Of a DNA stretch of 64,000 nucleotides, positions 19,250 to 28,482 are shown one piece after another. A program made the translations under genes and the position numbers. The notes under the pieces were generated by a model. That model did no database searches. It saw only the letters and a list, made by a program, of their open reading frames with translations, and was not told where the DNA came from. The DNA comes from Sphingomonas sp. Leaf20. Its GTDB lineage: Bacteria > Pseudomonadota > Alphaproteobacteria > Sphingomonadales > Sphingomonadaceae. The DNA lies in the NCBI RefSeq assembly GCF_001421535.1, contig NZ_LMKN01000001.1, positions 930,001 through 994,000 on the forward strand. The letters run 5' to 3'. Each line of letters begins with the position of its first letter. The first letter of the stretch is position 1.

Positions 19250-19449
19250 AGAACCGCCTCAAAGTCCTGCGCGCCGAACGCGACTGGAGCCAAAGCGACC
19301 TCGCCGACCGCCTCGACGTCTCGCGCCAGAGCGTCAACGCGATCGAGACCGGCCGCTACGACCCCTCGCTCCCGCTCGCCTTCCGCATCGCCGAGCTGTT
19401 CGGCCTCGCGATCGAGGACATCTTCACCAGCCCGTCCGCCCCCTCTTGA
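19246..19449 (+). CDS. Xre-family HTH regulator (YozG-like)
   Basis: A 67-residue protein that is almost entirely a Cro/CI helix-turn-helix (MKNRLKVLRAERDWSQSDLA, then VSRQSVNAIETGRYDPSLPL). Proteins of this size and motif (NAIETGRYDPSLPLAFRIA) belong to the YozG-like group. It is coupled by a four-base overlap to the upstream membrane protein gene and probably regulates that operon. Confidence 0.9.
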   Translation: MKNRLKVLRAERDWSQSDLADRLDVSRQSVNAIETGRYDPSLPLAFRIAELFGLAIEDIFTSPSAPS

Positions 19450-19486
19450 CCTAGCCCCGCCCGCCCGGTCTGGCTAAAGCCGTGGC

Positions 19487-20248
19487 ATGACCGACACGCC
19501 CGCCCCGACGCCCGCTCCTGTCCCCGCTCCCGTTAAGGAACGCCCCCGCCTCGCCTATCACCACAGCGAGGGCACCGGCCCGACGATCGTCTTCCTCTCG
19601 GGCTATGGCTCGGACATGGCGGGCACCAAGGCGGTCACGCTCGAAGCCTGGGCGAAATCGCAGGGCCGCGCGTTCCTCCGCTTCGACTATGGCGGCTGCG
19701 GCCAGAGCGAGGGCGCGTTCGAGGACCAGACGCTGGTCGACTGGCGCGACGACACGATCGCGATGCTCGAGGCGCTCGGCAATGGCCCGGCGGTGCTCGT
19801 CGGCTCCTCGCTCGGCGGCTGGCTGATGCTGCTGGTGGCCAAGCTGCGTCCCGATCTGGTCGCAGCACTCATCGGCATCGCCCCCGCGCCCGACTTCACC
19901 GACTGGGGCTTCACGCCCGAGGAAAAGCTGACCTTGCTCAGCGCGGGCCGGCTCGAACGCCCCAACAGCTACGGCCCCCAGCCGACCGTCTATACGCGCG
20001 CCTTCTGGTCGTCGGGCGAGGCGAACCGGCTGATGTTCGGCTGGATCGAGGTCACCTGCCCCGTCCGCCTCCTCCAGGGCCAGCGCGACACGGAGGTGCC
20101 GTGGCTGCGCACCACCCGGCTCGCCGATCTGCTTCGTTCAGCCGATGTGCAGACGCTGCTCGTCAAGGACGGCGATCACCGCCTGTCACGCGATTCCGAC
20201 ATCGCGCTGATCATCCGCGCGGTCGAGGATGTGATCGCCCCGCTATGA
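19487..20248 (+). CDS. Alpha/beta hydrolase, ABHD10-like
   Basis: A 253-residue serine hydrolase. The nucleophile elbow is GSSLGG (Ser108); Asp201 in GQRDTEVP and His231 in DGDHRLS complete the triad. The oxyanion segment FLSGYGSDMAG and the short cap resemble the ABHD10 / palmitoyl-thioesterase-like group, common in alphaproteobacteria. The first 20 residues are a proline-rich, disordered extension. The stop codon overlaps the start of the TPR protein gene. The substrate is unknown; a small acyl ester or thioester is likely for the group. Confidence 0.88.
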   Translation: MTDTPAPTPAPVPAPVKERPRLAYHHSEGTGPTIVFLSGYGSDMAGTKAVTLEAWAKSQGRAFLRFDYGGCGQSEGAFEDQTLVDWRDDTIAMLEALGNGPAVLVGSSLGGWLMLLVAKLRPDLVAALIGIAPAPDFTDWGFTPEEKLTLLSAGRLERPNSYGPQPTVYTRAFWSSGEANRLMFGWIEVTCPVRLLQGQRDTEVPWLRTTRLADLLRSADVQTLLVKDGDHRLSRDSDIALIIRAVEDVIAPL

Positions 20249-21102
20249 TATTGATGCTGCTTGCCCCCGCCCTGCTCACTCCCGCCCTGATCGCTCCCGC
20301 CCTGCTGCCCGCCGCGTCGCCCGCGCAGGCGACCAGCGCGTCCGCCCGCCCCCCGGCAAAGGCCGCGCCGGCCCAGGCCAGGCCGGCCAGGCCTTCGGGT
20401 CCGGTCGACAATCGTGAGGCACGGTTTTCGCGCTGCGTCACGATGATCGCGACCGATCCCGCGGCGGCGCGCGCGGAGGCGGGTCGCTGGCGGATCGCGG
20501 GCGGCGGGTACGTCGCACGGCAGTGCGCGGGCCTCGCCCTCGCCGCGGAGAAGAACTGGGGCTCGGCCGCGGACGAATTCGAGGCCGCCGCGCGCGAGGC
20601 GCAGCTCGCCAGGGACGACCGCGCCGCGAACTACTGGGCGCAGGGTGGGAATGCCTGGCTGGCGGCGGGCGACCCCGCCAAGGCACGGCTCGCGCTCGAT
20701 TCGGCGCTGACCGCGGGAACGCTCGAGGGCCTGCAGCTGGGCGAGGCGCGGCTCGACCATGCGCGTGCGCTGGTGGCCGCGGGCGATCTCGACGCCGCGC
20801 GCACCGACATCGACCTCGCGCTGACGACCGCGGGCGACGATCCGCTCGCGTGGCTGCTGTCGGCGACGCTGTCGCGCCGGATGGGCAATCTGCCGCGCGC
20901 GAAGGGCGACATCGCCGAGGCGCTCAAGCGCTCCGCCGACGACGCCTCGGTCCAGCTCGAGGCGGGCAACATCGCCGCGGCGGGCGGCGACGAGGACCGC
21001 GCCCGCACCGCCTGGGCCGAAGCCGCACGCCTCGCCCCCGACACCCCCACCGCGCGCAACGCCGTCGCCGCGCTCCGCCAGTTCGACCCGCCCAAACCCT
21101 GA
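20245..21102 (+). CDS. Exported TPR-repeat protein
   Basis: A 285-residue protein with a signal-like N-terminus ([21 protein letters not shown]), an alanine/proline-rich linker to about residue 55, and four or five TPR-like helical pairs (about 85-275; for example [20 protein letters not shown]). The start overlaps the hydrolase stop (ATGA), so the two are cotranscribed. TPR proteins are scaffolds; the partner is unknown. The envelope location is inferred from the hydrophobic N-terminus. Confidence 0.82.
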   Translation: MILMLLAPALLTPALIAPALLPAASPAQATSASARPPAKAAPAQARPARPSGPVDNREARFSRCVTMIATDPAAARAEAGRWRIAGGGYVARQCAGLALAAEKNWGSAADEFEAAAREAQLARDDRAANYWAQGGNAWLAAGDPAKARLALDSALTAGTLEGLQLGEARLDHARALVAAGDLDAARTDIDLALTTAGDDPLAWLLSATLSRRMGNLPRAKGDIAEALKRSADDASVQLEAGNIAAAGGDEDRARTAWAEAARLAPDTPTARNAVAALRQFDPPKP

Positions 21103-21140
21103 TCCGTACGGCAGGTCGCGCCCCCCCCCACCTCCCCCAC

Positions 21141-21235
21141 CGTCATTCCCGCGAAGGCGGGAAGCCAGACTGGCGACCCTCACGATTCTATCGTGGACGA
21201 TGCGACTATGGATCCCCGCCTGCGCGAGGATGACG
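21141..21235. repeat. Second inverted-repeat family (CGTCATTCCCGCGAAGGCGGG type), degraded copy
   Basis: The left end reads CGTCATTCCCGC-GAA-GGCGGGAA, a hairpin; the right end GGATCCCCGCCTGCGCGAGG and ATGACG is its diverged counterpart. The outer CGTCAT/ATGACG ends are shared with the other repeat family. Confidence 0.75.
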
Positions 21236-21316
21236 GGCCGGGATGACGTGTCGCCCCCTCTGGAACCTCACCCGGACGCCGCCTATCTAGCGGCGGTCCA
21301 ACGGAAAAGGCCGTCC

Positions 21317-21730
21317 ATGAAATATCTCCACACGATGATCCGGGTCACCGATCCGGCCAAGACGATCGCGTTCTTCGAGCTGCTCGGGCTGAAAGAAGCG
21401 CGTCGCATGGAAAACGAGAAGGGCCGCTTCACGCTCATCTTCCTCTCCGCGCCGGGCGACGAGTCCGCCGAGGTCGAGCTGACGCACAACTGGGATCCGG
21501 AAGAATATGGCGAAGGCCGCAATTTCGGCCATCTCGCCTACCGCGTCGACAATATCTACGACACGTGCCAGCGGCTCATGGACGCGGGCGTGACGATCAA
21601 CCGCCCGCCGCGCGACGGCCACATGGCGTTCGTCCGCACCCCCGACAACATCTCGATCGAGCTGCTCCAGGACGGTCATCTCGACCCCGCCGAGCCCTGG
21701 GCGTCGATGCCCAACACCGGTCACTGGTAG
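21317..21730 (+). CDS. gloA: Glyoxalase I (lactoylglutathione lyase)
   Basis: A 137-residue VOC-fold enzyme that isomerises the methylglyoxal-glutathione hemithioacetal to S-lactoylglutathione. The metal ligands are visible: His5 (YLHTMIRV), the Glu in AEVELTHNW, His in NFGHLAYRV and Glu in ISIELLQ. The core [20 protein letters not shown] is typical of GloA. Length is normal. It stands alone between an inverted repeat and a convergent DUF6894 gene. Confidence 0.95.
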   Translation: MKYLHTMIRVTDPAKTIAFFELLGLKEARRMENEKGRFTLIFLSAPGDESAEVELTHNWDPEEYGEGRNFGHLAYRVDNIYDTCQRLMDAGVTINRPPRDGHMAFVRTPDNISIELLQDGHLDPAEPWASMPNTGHW

Positions 21731-21788
21731 GGGCCACTGGTAGGCGCGGACCGGGAGCCGCCGCGGATCGCGCCGGCGGCTCCCCCCG

Positions 21789-22025
21789 CTAGACTTTCGT
21801 TGCCATCGCGTCGGTACAGGTCGTGACGTGGAACACCCCGGTCTCGTCCGCCAGCGCGAGCTGGAGCGTCAGGTCGGTACGGCCCATCCGGATGTCCTCC
21901 GCGAGGATCTCGCGCACCGAGACCAGCGCCTGGCGGATCGCCGCGGTCCGGTCGGGCAGTTCGAGCCCCTCGGGGTCCTCGATCACCGCGTCTCCGATGG
22001 AGAGATGGAAGTGAAACCACGGCAT
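21789..22025 (-). CDS. DUF6894 family protein
   Basis: A 78-residue protein starting MPWFHFHLSIGD and containing EDPEGLELPDRTAAIRQAL, the hallmark of the DUF6894 family common in Sphingomonas and rhizobia. It is predicted to be a small alpha/beta protein without a signal peptide. Function unknown. Its promoter faces that of the Crp/Fnr gene across the 230-base gap 22026-22255. Confidence 0.88.
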   Translation of the reverse strand: MPWFHFHLSIGDAVIEDPEGLELPDRTAAIRQALVSVREILAEDIRMGRTDLTLQLALADETGVFHVTTCTDAMATKV

Positions 22026-22255
22026 TGACGATGTCCTGATCGGCGGGGTCCCGATCGGAAAGGGCGCGAGCGCCTGCGGTCCGATTGATCGCCCTACGTA
22101 GTTTCCCTTATATACGACGTCGCGAAATGCGCCTTTCCTGCGTTGTGGACTACGCCTCCTTGGCGCGGTGGTTCCATACGGGGGTTTTCCTAACCTATGT
22201 ATAAGCCAGCCCGTGCCTCCTGTGATAGAGTTTTAGAAATGGGGTTCGTCTAGAC

Positions 22256-23050
22256 ATGGTCGAGGCGACTGAGAGTTTCGATGTGCTCCCGCCTCGATGC
22301 GGAGTTCATGTGGAAAGATCCACCGTTGTTACCGATCATCTGATCGCCAAGCTGTCCACGCGCGTCGCGCTGACGGACGGCGACCGTGCGACCATCGCCG
22401 ACCTGCCGTTCAAGCTGCGGACGATCGCGCAGTCGACCTATATGGTGCGCGAGGGACAGCGGCCGCAGCGCTGCGCGTTCGTCATCGAGGGGTTCGCCTA
22501 TCGCCAGAAGCTCACCCCCAATGGCGAGCGCGAGATCGTCTCGATCCTGATGCCCGGCGACTTCATCGACCTGCAGAACCTGTTTCTCGAGGAATCGGAT
22601 CACGACGTCCAGGCGCTGACGCGGATCACCGTCGCCGAGATCGCGATCCCCGCGTTGCGCGAGGCCGTCGCGCAATGCCCGCGGATCGCAAGCGCGCTGT
22701 GGACCGAAGTGCTGATCGAGGCGTCGATCCACCGCGAGTGGCTGCTCAACATCGGCCGCCGCAACGCCAAGATGCGGCTCGCGCACCTGCTCTGCGAATA
22801 TGCCGCACGGCTGCGCGCCTCGTCGATGATGACCGAGGACGACGGCTACGAGCTGCCGATGACGCAGGAGCAGATCGGCGATGCGCTCGGGCTGACCCCG
22901 GTCCATGTCAACCGCGTGCTCAAGTCGCTCGAGACCGAGGGGCTGATCACCCGCCGGAAGCGCCAGATCGGCGTCGCGGACTGGCACGCGCTGCGCGACG
23001 CCGCCGAATTCAACGAACGCTATCTCCACCTCGACCAGTTCCGCCGCTGA
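22256..23050 (+). CDS. Crp/Fnr family transcription regulator
   Basis: A 264-residue regulator with a cyclic-nucleotide-binding-like beta-barrel (about 50-135) and a C-terminal winged helix (MTQEQIGDALGLTPVHVNRVLKSLE, about 200-225). It lacks the N-terminal cysteine cluster of FNR, so it is not an iron-sulfur oxygen sensor. Its effector is unknown. The annotated ATG has no good ribosome binding site; a GTG at 22310 is an alternative that would remove 18 poorly conserved residues. Confidence 0.88.
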   Translation: MVEATESFDVLPPRCGVHVERSTVVTDHLIAKLSTRVALTDGDRATIADLPFKLRTIAQSTYMVREGQRPQRCAFVIEGFAYRQKLTPNGEREIVSILMPGDFIDLQNLFLEESDHDVQALTRITVAEIAIPALREAVAQCPRIASALWTEVLIEASIHREWLLNIGRRNAKMRLAHLLCEYAARLRASSMMTEDDGYELPMTQEQIGDALGLTPVHVNRVLKSLETEGLITRRKRQIGVADWHALRDAAEFNERYLHLDQFRR

Positions 23051-23295
23051 AGCCCGCGGCCGGGCCAAGGGCCCCGCCGCGAGACCGGCCCGCCCCCTCC
23101 GCTTGACATTTTGGTCCTTATCGACCATCTGCACCGGATCGAGGCGTAATGCAGCGTGATTGGACCTTTACGGTCTAAGCTCCGCCTCGGTCGTTTCCAA
23201 CGGGCTTCCCTTTTCACGCGGGGTGTCAAAACACCACCGCCCCTCGTGCGTCCGCTTCGTGGATTCGCGAGCCCGGCATATTTGAGAGACTCTAC

Positions 23296-24711
23296 ATGTC
23301 ATTTGCAAACCTCGGCCTTGCCGAGCCGCTCGTCCGTGCGCTCGAAGCCAAGGGCTATACCGAGCCGACGCCGATCCAGGCACAGTCGATCCCGATCCTG
23401 CTCGAGGGCGGCGATCTGCTCGGCATCGCGCAGACCGGCACCGGCAAGACCGCCGCGTTCGTGCTCCCCTCGATCCAGCGGCTGACCGAAAACCAGAAGC
23501 GCGTCCTGCCGACGCATTGCCGCATGCTCGTGCTCGCGCCGACGCGCGAACTCGCCAGCCAGATCGCCGACAGCGCGCGCGCCTACGGCCAGTTCAGCAA
23601 GATGTCGGTGACCACCGTGTTCGGCGGCACCAGCATCAACAAGAACCGCCAGGACCTCAGCCGCGGCGTCGACATCCTCGTCGCCACGCCGGGCCGCCTG
23701 ATCGACCTGATCGAGCAGGGCTTCTGCAACCTGTCGATGATCGAGATCCTCGTGCTCGACGAAGCCGACCAGATGATGGACCTCGGCTTCATCCATGCGC
23801 TCAAGAAGATCGTCCGCATGCTCCCGAAGAAGCGCCAGACGCTCTTCTTCTCGGCGACGATGCCGGCCGCGATCCGCGACCTCGCCTCGCAGTTCCTGCT
23901 CGACCCGAAGACCGTCTCGGTCAAGCCCGCCGCGACCACCGCCGAGCGCGTCGACCAGTATGTCACCTTCTGCAACCAGTCGGAAAAGCAGGCTTTGCTG
24001 ACGATCACGCTGGGTGATCCCGCGATTGACCGCGCGCTCGTCTTCACGCGTACCAAGCACGGCGCCGACCGCGTCGTGAAGCTGCTCGCGGGCAACGGCA
24101 TCGCCTCGAACGCGATCCACGGCAACAAGAGCCAGGGCCAGCGCGAACGCGCACTCGGCGAATTCAAGCAGGGCAAGGTCAAGGTCCTGATCGCGACCGA
24201 CATCGCCGCGCGCGGCATCGACGTCTCGGGCGTCAGCCACGTCATCAACTTCGAGCTGCCCAACGTCGCCGAGCAATATGTCCACCGCATCGGCCGCACC
24301 GCGCGTGCGGGCGCCAGCGGCATCGCCGTCGCGTTCTGCGCGGATGACGAGAAGGCGTATCTGCGCGACATCGAGCGGATCACCCGCCAGAAGGTGACGG
24401 TCCGCGCGCTGCCCGACGATTTCGTCAACCTGTCGAACCAGATCAAGCAGACGCGCGTCAAGACGATGGGCGCCGATCCCGAAGTCCGGATCGACCGTCC
24501 GCGCGATCCGGCGCGTCCGCGCGCGACGCATGCACCGCGCGCGACGGGCAGCACCGGCCGCAACTATGCGGGTGCGAGCCGTGGCGGCCAGGGCGGCGGC
24601 GGCGGTCGTCCGCAGGGCGGCGGTCGTCCGGGCGGCCAGGGCGGTGGTCGCCCGGCCGGTGGCGGCGGCGGCCGTGGCGGTCGCGGCGCCGGTCCGAGCG
24701 CCGCGCGCTAA
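23296..24711 (+). CDS. DEAD-box RNA helicase, RhlE-like
   Basis: A 471-residue ATP-dependent RNA helicase. All core motifs are present: Q motif EPTPIQAQSIP, motif I AQTGTGKT, PTREL, DEAD (VLDEADQMMD), SAT (FFSATMP) and motif VI HRIGRTAR. The tail from about residue 395 is basic and then glycine/arginine-rich (GGGRP and RGG repeats), as in RhlE proteins, and should bind RNA non-specifically. The upstream gap 23051-23295 contains a TTGACA at 23103 that could be a -35 element, followed by a long leader; such leaders often give cold-induced control for this family, but I see no defined structure. Confidence 0.94.
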   Translation: MSFANLGLAEPLVRALEAKGYTEPTPIQAQSIPILLEGGDLLGIAQTGTGKTAAFVLPSIQRLTENQKRVLPTHCRMLVLAPTRELASQIADSARAYGQFSKMSVTTVFGGTSINKNRQDLSRGVDILVATPGRLIDLIEQGFCNLSMIEILVLDEADQMMDLGFIHALKKIVRMLPKKRQTLFFSATMPAAIRDLASQFLLDPKTVSVKPAATTAERVDQYVTFCNQSEKQALLTITLGDPAIDRALVFTRTKHGADRVVKLLAGNGIASNAIHGNKSQGQRERALGEFKQGKVKVLIATDIAARGIDVSGVSHVINFELPNVAEQYVHRIGRTARAGASGIAVAFCADDEKAYLRDIERITRQKVTVRALPDDFVNLSNQIKQTRVKTMGADPEVRIDRPRDPARPRATHAPRATGSTGRNYAGASRGGQGGGGGRPQGGGRPGGQGGGRPAGGGGGRGGRGAGPSAAR

Positions 24712-24768
24712 CGGACCATATCCTCCCCTCGCGGGTTTGCTGTATGCAGGGTCGCGAGGAGAAGGATC

Positions 24769-25035
24769 ATGGACGTTTCCACTACCCCCGTCGCCGAGCG
24801 CATCGCACGCGTGCTCGCCGGCCAGCGGATCAGCGCGAATGCGGGCGGCGACGCCGAATCCGCATCGCGGCTGATCGACGATGCCTGGGCCGACTATCTG
24901 CCCGACGCGCTCGCGGTCCTGCGCACGCTGCGCGAACCCGACAAGGCCATGGCCGCCGCGGGCGACCCCGCGGTCTGGGAAGCGATGATCCTCGCGGGCA
25001 TCAAGAACGCCAAACCCCAAACCGTCATCCTCTGA
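24769..25035 (+). CDS. Hypothetical protein, 88 residues
   Basis: A short, acidic, probably alpha-helical protein (MDVSTTPVAERIARVLAGQ...DDAWADYLPDALAVLRTLREPDKAM...). The phrase VLRTLREPDKAMAAAGDPAVWEAMI resembles small conserved proteins of sphingomonads. A GAGAAGGA site precedes the ATG. It follows the helicase gene by 57 bases. Function unknown. Confidence 0.75.
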   Translation: MDVSTTPVAERIARVLAGQRISANAGGDAESASRLIDDAWADYLPDALAVLRTLREPDKAMAAAGDPAVWEAMILAGIKNAKPQTVIL

Positions 25036-25074
25036 CGCCCCCCGGTTGCACGGGGGCGGCCGCCATCCCACCCC

Positions 25075-25990
25075 CGTCATCCTGACGAAAGTCAGGACCC
25101 AGAGCCGCGAACGACACCGCCCGTAACCCTAGATCCCGGGTCAAGCCCAGGATGACGCAAGAAGGGCAAGCGCCGCGCGTCAAGCCCAAGGCGAAGCCAC
25201 CCGCCCCACCCCCGTCATCCTGACGAAAGTCAGGATCCAGAGCCAAGAACGACACCGCGCCTAACCCTGGATCCTGGGTCAAGCCCAGGATGACGAAAAG
25301 CGGGGCGAGCACCGCGCATCAGGGCAAAGGCGAAGCCACCCGCCCCATCCCCCGTCATGCTGACGAAAGTCAGGATCCAGAACCAAGAACGACACCGCGC
25401 CTAACCCTGGATCCCGGGTCAAACCCAGGATGACGGAAGCGGGGCGAGCACCGCGCATCAGGGCGAAGGCGAAGCCACCCACCCCACCCCCCGTCATCCT
25501 GACGAAAGTCAGGACCCAGAGCCACGAACGACCCCGCGCCTAACCCTGGATCCTGGCTCAAGCCCAGGATGACGCAAGAAGGGCAAGCACCGCGCATCAG
25601 GGCCAAGGTGAAGCCACCCGCCCCACCCCCGTCATCCTGACGAAAGTCAGGATCCAGAGCCAAGAGCGACACCGCGCCTAACCCTGGATCCTGGGTCAAG
25701 CCCAGGATGACGGAAGCGGGGCGAGCACCGCGCATCAGGCTCAAGGCGAAGCCACCCACGCCACCCCCCGTCATCCTGACGAAAGTTAGGACCCAGAGCC
25801 AAAAGCGACCCCGCCCGCAACCCTGGATCCTGGGTCAAGCCCAGGATGACGGAAAGCAGGGCGATCGCCGCGCATCAGGGCCAAGGTGAAGCCACCCGCC
25901 CCACCCCCGTCATCCTGACGAAAGTCAGGATCCAGAGCCAAGAGCGACACCGGGCCTAACCCTGGATCCCGGGTCAACCCCAGGATGACG
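25075..25990. repeat. Tandem array of seven ~139-bp units with REP-like elements
   Basis: Composite elements start at 25075, 25213, 25353, 25492, 25630, 25769 and 25908, a period of 138-140 bp. The left arm is CCTGAC-GAAA-GTCAGG, the right arm CCTGGG-TCAAG-CCCAGG (or CCCGGG). The sequence between them (GCACCGCGCATCAGGGC...GAAGCCACCC) is repeated as well, so the whole unit has been amplified. It lies between the convergent ends of the 24769 gene and hslU. There is no gene inside. Confidence 0.92.
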
Positions 25991-26008
25991 GCAGAAGCCC
26001 CCCGCCGC

Positions 26009-27304
26009 CTACAGCACGAACCGGCTGAGATCCGTATTCCGCGCGATCTCCTTCAGCTGACTATCCACATACGCCCCGTCGATCACCACGCTCGACCCGC
26101 CGCGATCCTCGGCATTGTAGCTGACCTCTTCGAGCAGCTTCTCCATCACCGTCTGCAACCGCCGCGCGCCGATATTCTCGACCTCGGCATTCACCTCCGC
26201 GGCGATCCGCGCGATCGCGGCAATGCCGTCCTCGGTGAAGCTGATCTCGACGCCTTCGGTCGCGATCAGCGCCTTGTACTGCAGCGGCAGCGACGCCTTC
26301 GTATCCGACAGGATCGCAACGAAATCCCCCTCGGTCAGCCCCTTCAGCTCGACGCGGATCGGCAACCGCCCCTGCAGCTCGGGCAGCAAATCGCTCGGCT
26401 TCGCCACATGGAACGCCCCGCTCGCGATGAACAGGATATGGTCCGTCTTCATCGGCCCGTATTTGGTCGCGACCGTCGTCCCCTCGATCAGCGGCAGCAG
26501 GTCGCGCTGCACGCCCTCGCGGCTCACCGACCCGCCGCGCCCGTCGCTGACCGCGATCTTGTCGATCTCGTCGAGGAACACGATCCCGTTCGCCTCGGCA
26601 TCCGCCAGCGCGACGCGGCTCACCTCGTCCTGGTCGAGACGCTTGTCGGCCTCTTCCTCGACCAGCTTGTCCCACGCCGCGGTCACCGTCAGCTTGCGGC
26701 GCTTCAGCTGCTGCCCGCCGCCGAGCGACTTCATCATCTCGCCGATATTGATCATCTGCGGCGCACCGCCGGGGATCTCGAACGGCGTGGTCGGCGTCTG
26801 CTCGACCTCGATCTCGACCTCGGCGGCGTTCAGATGCCCGTCGAGGAACCTTTGCTTGAAGCTTTCGCGCGTCGCGGTGCTCGAATCCTTGCCGACCAGC
26901 GCGTCGAGCAGCCGGCCCATCGCCGCCTCCTCCGCCTTGTCCTTCACCGCGATCCGCCGGCGCTCCTTCTCCAGCCGGATCGCCTCCTCGACCAGGTCGC
27001 GCGCGATCTGCTCGACGTCGCGCCCGACATAGCCGACCTCGGTGAACTTGGTCGCCTCGACCTTGACGAACGGCGCATCGGCGAGCTTGGCGAGGCGCCG
27101 GCTGATCTCGGTCTTGCCGCACCCGGTCGGCCCGATCATCAGGATGTTCTTGGGCGTCACCTCGTCGCGCAGATCCTCGTCGAGCTGCTGGCGCCGCCAC
27201 CGGTTGCGCATTGCGACCGCGACCGCGCGCTTGGCGGCGGCCTGGCCGATGATATGGGCGTCGAGCGCGGCGACGATCGCCTTGGGGGTAAGCTGGTCGT
27301 TCAT
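26009..27304 (-). CDS. hslU: ATP-dependent protease ATPase subunit HslU
   Basis: A 431-residue AAA+ unfoldase that feeds substrates to HslV. Walker A is GPTGCGKT (58-65), Walker [12 protein letters not shown], with the pore motif GYVGRD, the sensor region [17 protein letters not shown] and the I domain between them. The C-terminal tail DLSRFVL is the conserved HslV-docking peptide. hslU lies downstream of hslV in the same direction, as usual, but separated by 124 bases that hold a C-rich inverted repeat. Confidence 0.97.
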   Translation of the reverse strand: MNDQLTPKAIVAALDAHIIGQAAAKRAVAVAMRNRWRRQQLDEDLRDEVTPKNILMIGPTGCGKTEISRRLAKLADAPFVKVEATKFTEVGYVGRDVEQIARDLVEEAIRLEKERRRIAVKDKAEEAAMGRLLDALVGKDSSTATRESFKQRFLDGHLNAAEVEIEVEQTPTTPFEIPGGAPQMINIGEMMKSLGGGQQLKRRKLTVTAAWDKLVEEEADKRLDQDEVSRVALADAEANGIVFLDEIDKIAVSDGRGGSVSREGVQRDLLPLIEGTTVATKYGPMKTDHILFIASGAFHVAKPSDLLPELQGRLPIRVELKGLTEGDFVAILSDTKASLPLQYKALIATEGVEISFTEDGIAAIARIAAEVNAEVENIGARRLQTVMEKLLEEVSYNAEDRGGSSVVIDGAYVDSQLKEIARNTDLSRFVL

Positions 27305-27323
27305 GATTACTCTTCTTCGCCCC

Positions 27324-27418
27324 GCCCCTTCAGGGGAGGGGTTGGGGGTGGGGACTATCCGCGGGCGGAGCGCTTTATGAAGCCCCCCACCCCAACCCCT
27401 CCCCTGAAGGAGAGGGGC
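27324..27418. repeat. C/G-rich inverted repeat between hslV and hslU
   Basis: Arms of about 29 bases (CCCCTTCAGGGGAGGGGTTG... and ...CAACCCCTCCCCTGAAGG) flank a ~30-base centre. This is a third intergenic repeat family, distinct from the CGTCAT/ATGACG family. If both genes share a transcript, it would form a strong hairpin between them. Confidence 0.82.
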
Positions 27419-27428
27419 TTCCGGGTCT

Positions 27429-27995
27429 TCAACTGGTTGAGTCCATCGACTCCACCGTCAGCCGGTCATTGGTATACACGCAGAGCTCGCCCGCGATTCC
27501 CATCGCCTTGCGGCACAGTATCTCGGCATCGCTCTCATACTCGACCAGCGCACGCGCCGCGGCGAGCGCATAGTTGCCGCCCGACCCGATCGCCGCGACG
27601 CCGTTCTCGGGCTCGAGCACGTCGCCATTGCCCGTCAGGATCAGCGTCACGTCCTTGTCCGCGACGATCATCATCGCCTCGAGGTTGCGCAGGAACTTGT
27701 CGGTCCGCCAGTCCTTGGCAAGCTCGACCGCCGCGCGGAGCAACTGCCCCTGATGCTGCTCCAGCTTGCGTTCGAGCCGTTCGAACAGCGTGAAGGCATC
27801 CGCGGTCGCGCCGGCGAACCCGCCGATCACCGACCCGTCGCCGAGCCGCCGCACTTTCCGCGCATTGGGTTTCATGACGGTCTGGCCCATCGAGACCTGG
27901 CCGTCGCCGATCACGACGACCTTGCCGCCGCGCCGGACCGAAAGGATGGTGGTGCCGTGCCAGACGGGCATGGCGTGGGGATCATGTGCACTCAT
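27429..27995 (-). CDS. hslV: ATP-dependent protease peptidase subunit HslV
   Basis: A 188-residue N-terminal-nucleophile threonine protease that forms the double-hexamer core of HslUV. The catalytic Thr15 is exposed after removal of a propeptide ending HG ([15 protein letters not shown]). Other family features are [37 protein letters not shown] and [15 protein letters not shown] start at the internal Met9 (27971) would give the shorter propeptide more usual in the family; neither start has a clear ribosome binding site. Confidence 0.95.
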   Translation of the reverse strand: MSAHDPHAMPVWHGTTILSVRRGGKVVVIGDGQVSMGQTVMKPNARKVRRLGDGSVIGGFAGATADAFTLFERLERKLEQHQGQLLRAAVELAKDWRTDKFLRNLEAMMIVADKDVTLILTGNGDVLEPENGVAAIGSGGNYALAAARALVEYESDAEILCRKAMGIAGELCVYTNDRLTVESMDSTS

Positions 27996-28114
27996 ACCAG
28001 CGATGTAGGGTGCGCTTTCGACCACGCAACGGTTCGCTGCACCGACCCCCTGCACCACCCCCTCACCCTCCCGCTCGACTTCCCTGTCAGCGTCCCGGTT
28101 ACCTTCCCCCTTCC

Positions 28115-28144
28115 CGTCATCCTGACGAAAGTCAGGATCCAGAG
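28115..28144. repeat. Half REP-like element (left arm only)
   Basis: CGTCATCCTGAC-GAAA-GTCAGGATCCAGAG without the matching right arm; a remnant of the family found in arrays elsewhere in the window. Confidence 0.75.
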
Positions 28145-28183
28145 CCCCGAACGCCACGCCCGCCGCGCGGCCGCCCACCCCGC

Positions 28184-28450
28184 TCACCGCCGCTTCCCCC
28201 ACTCACGCGCCGCGGTATACCCCAGATACCCCGTCCCGAAGAGCGCATAGAGCGGCTCGGGTATCGCGTTCAGATACGCCGACATTCCGCGCGCGATCGC
28301 CTGCGCCGCCCCCGGTCGCACCGCCGCAAGCAGCCCCACCGGGATCGCCCCCAGCAGCAACGCGTACATCACATACAGGAACCCCGGCCGCGCCCGCGTC
28401 ACCCACGGATCGACAGGCATTGCCGCCCCCTCCTCAACGCCTCTCGTCAT
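28184..28450 (-). CDS. Small holin-like membrane protein (3TM type)
   Basis: An 88-residue protein with a charged start, two or three hydrophobic segments (about 20-42, 45-60, 65-80) and a basic tail [27 protein letters not shown] and [20 protein letters not shown] resemble the three-helix holins linked to phage and gene transfer agents. The chosen ATG follows AGGGGGG; a GTG at 28486 overlapping the endolysin stop is an alternative. Together with the preceding muramidase gene it forms a lysis or export cassette. The holin assignment rests on size, topology and partner. Confidence 0.75.
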   Translation of the reverse strand: MTRGVEEGAAMPVDPWVTRARPGFLYVMYALLLGAIPVGLLAAVRPGAAQAIARGMSAYLNAIPEPLYALFGTGYLGYTAAREWGKRR

Positions 28451-28482
28451 GACACCCCCCTGGAAAAGTGGCGCTTTCCGCC

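Noticed and set aside
22256..23050. Oxygen-sensing FNR
   Set aside because: The N-terminal cysteine cluster needed for an iron-sulfur centre is missing.
23051..23295. Riboswitch in the helicase leader
   Set aside because: The leader is long, but I found no conserved riboswitch core or clear terminator/antiterminator pair.
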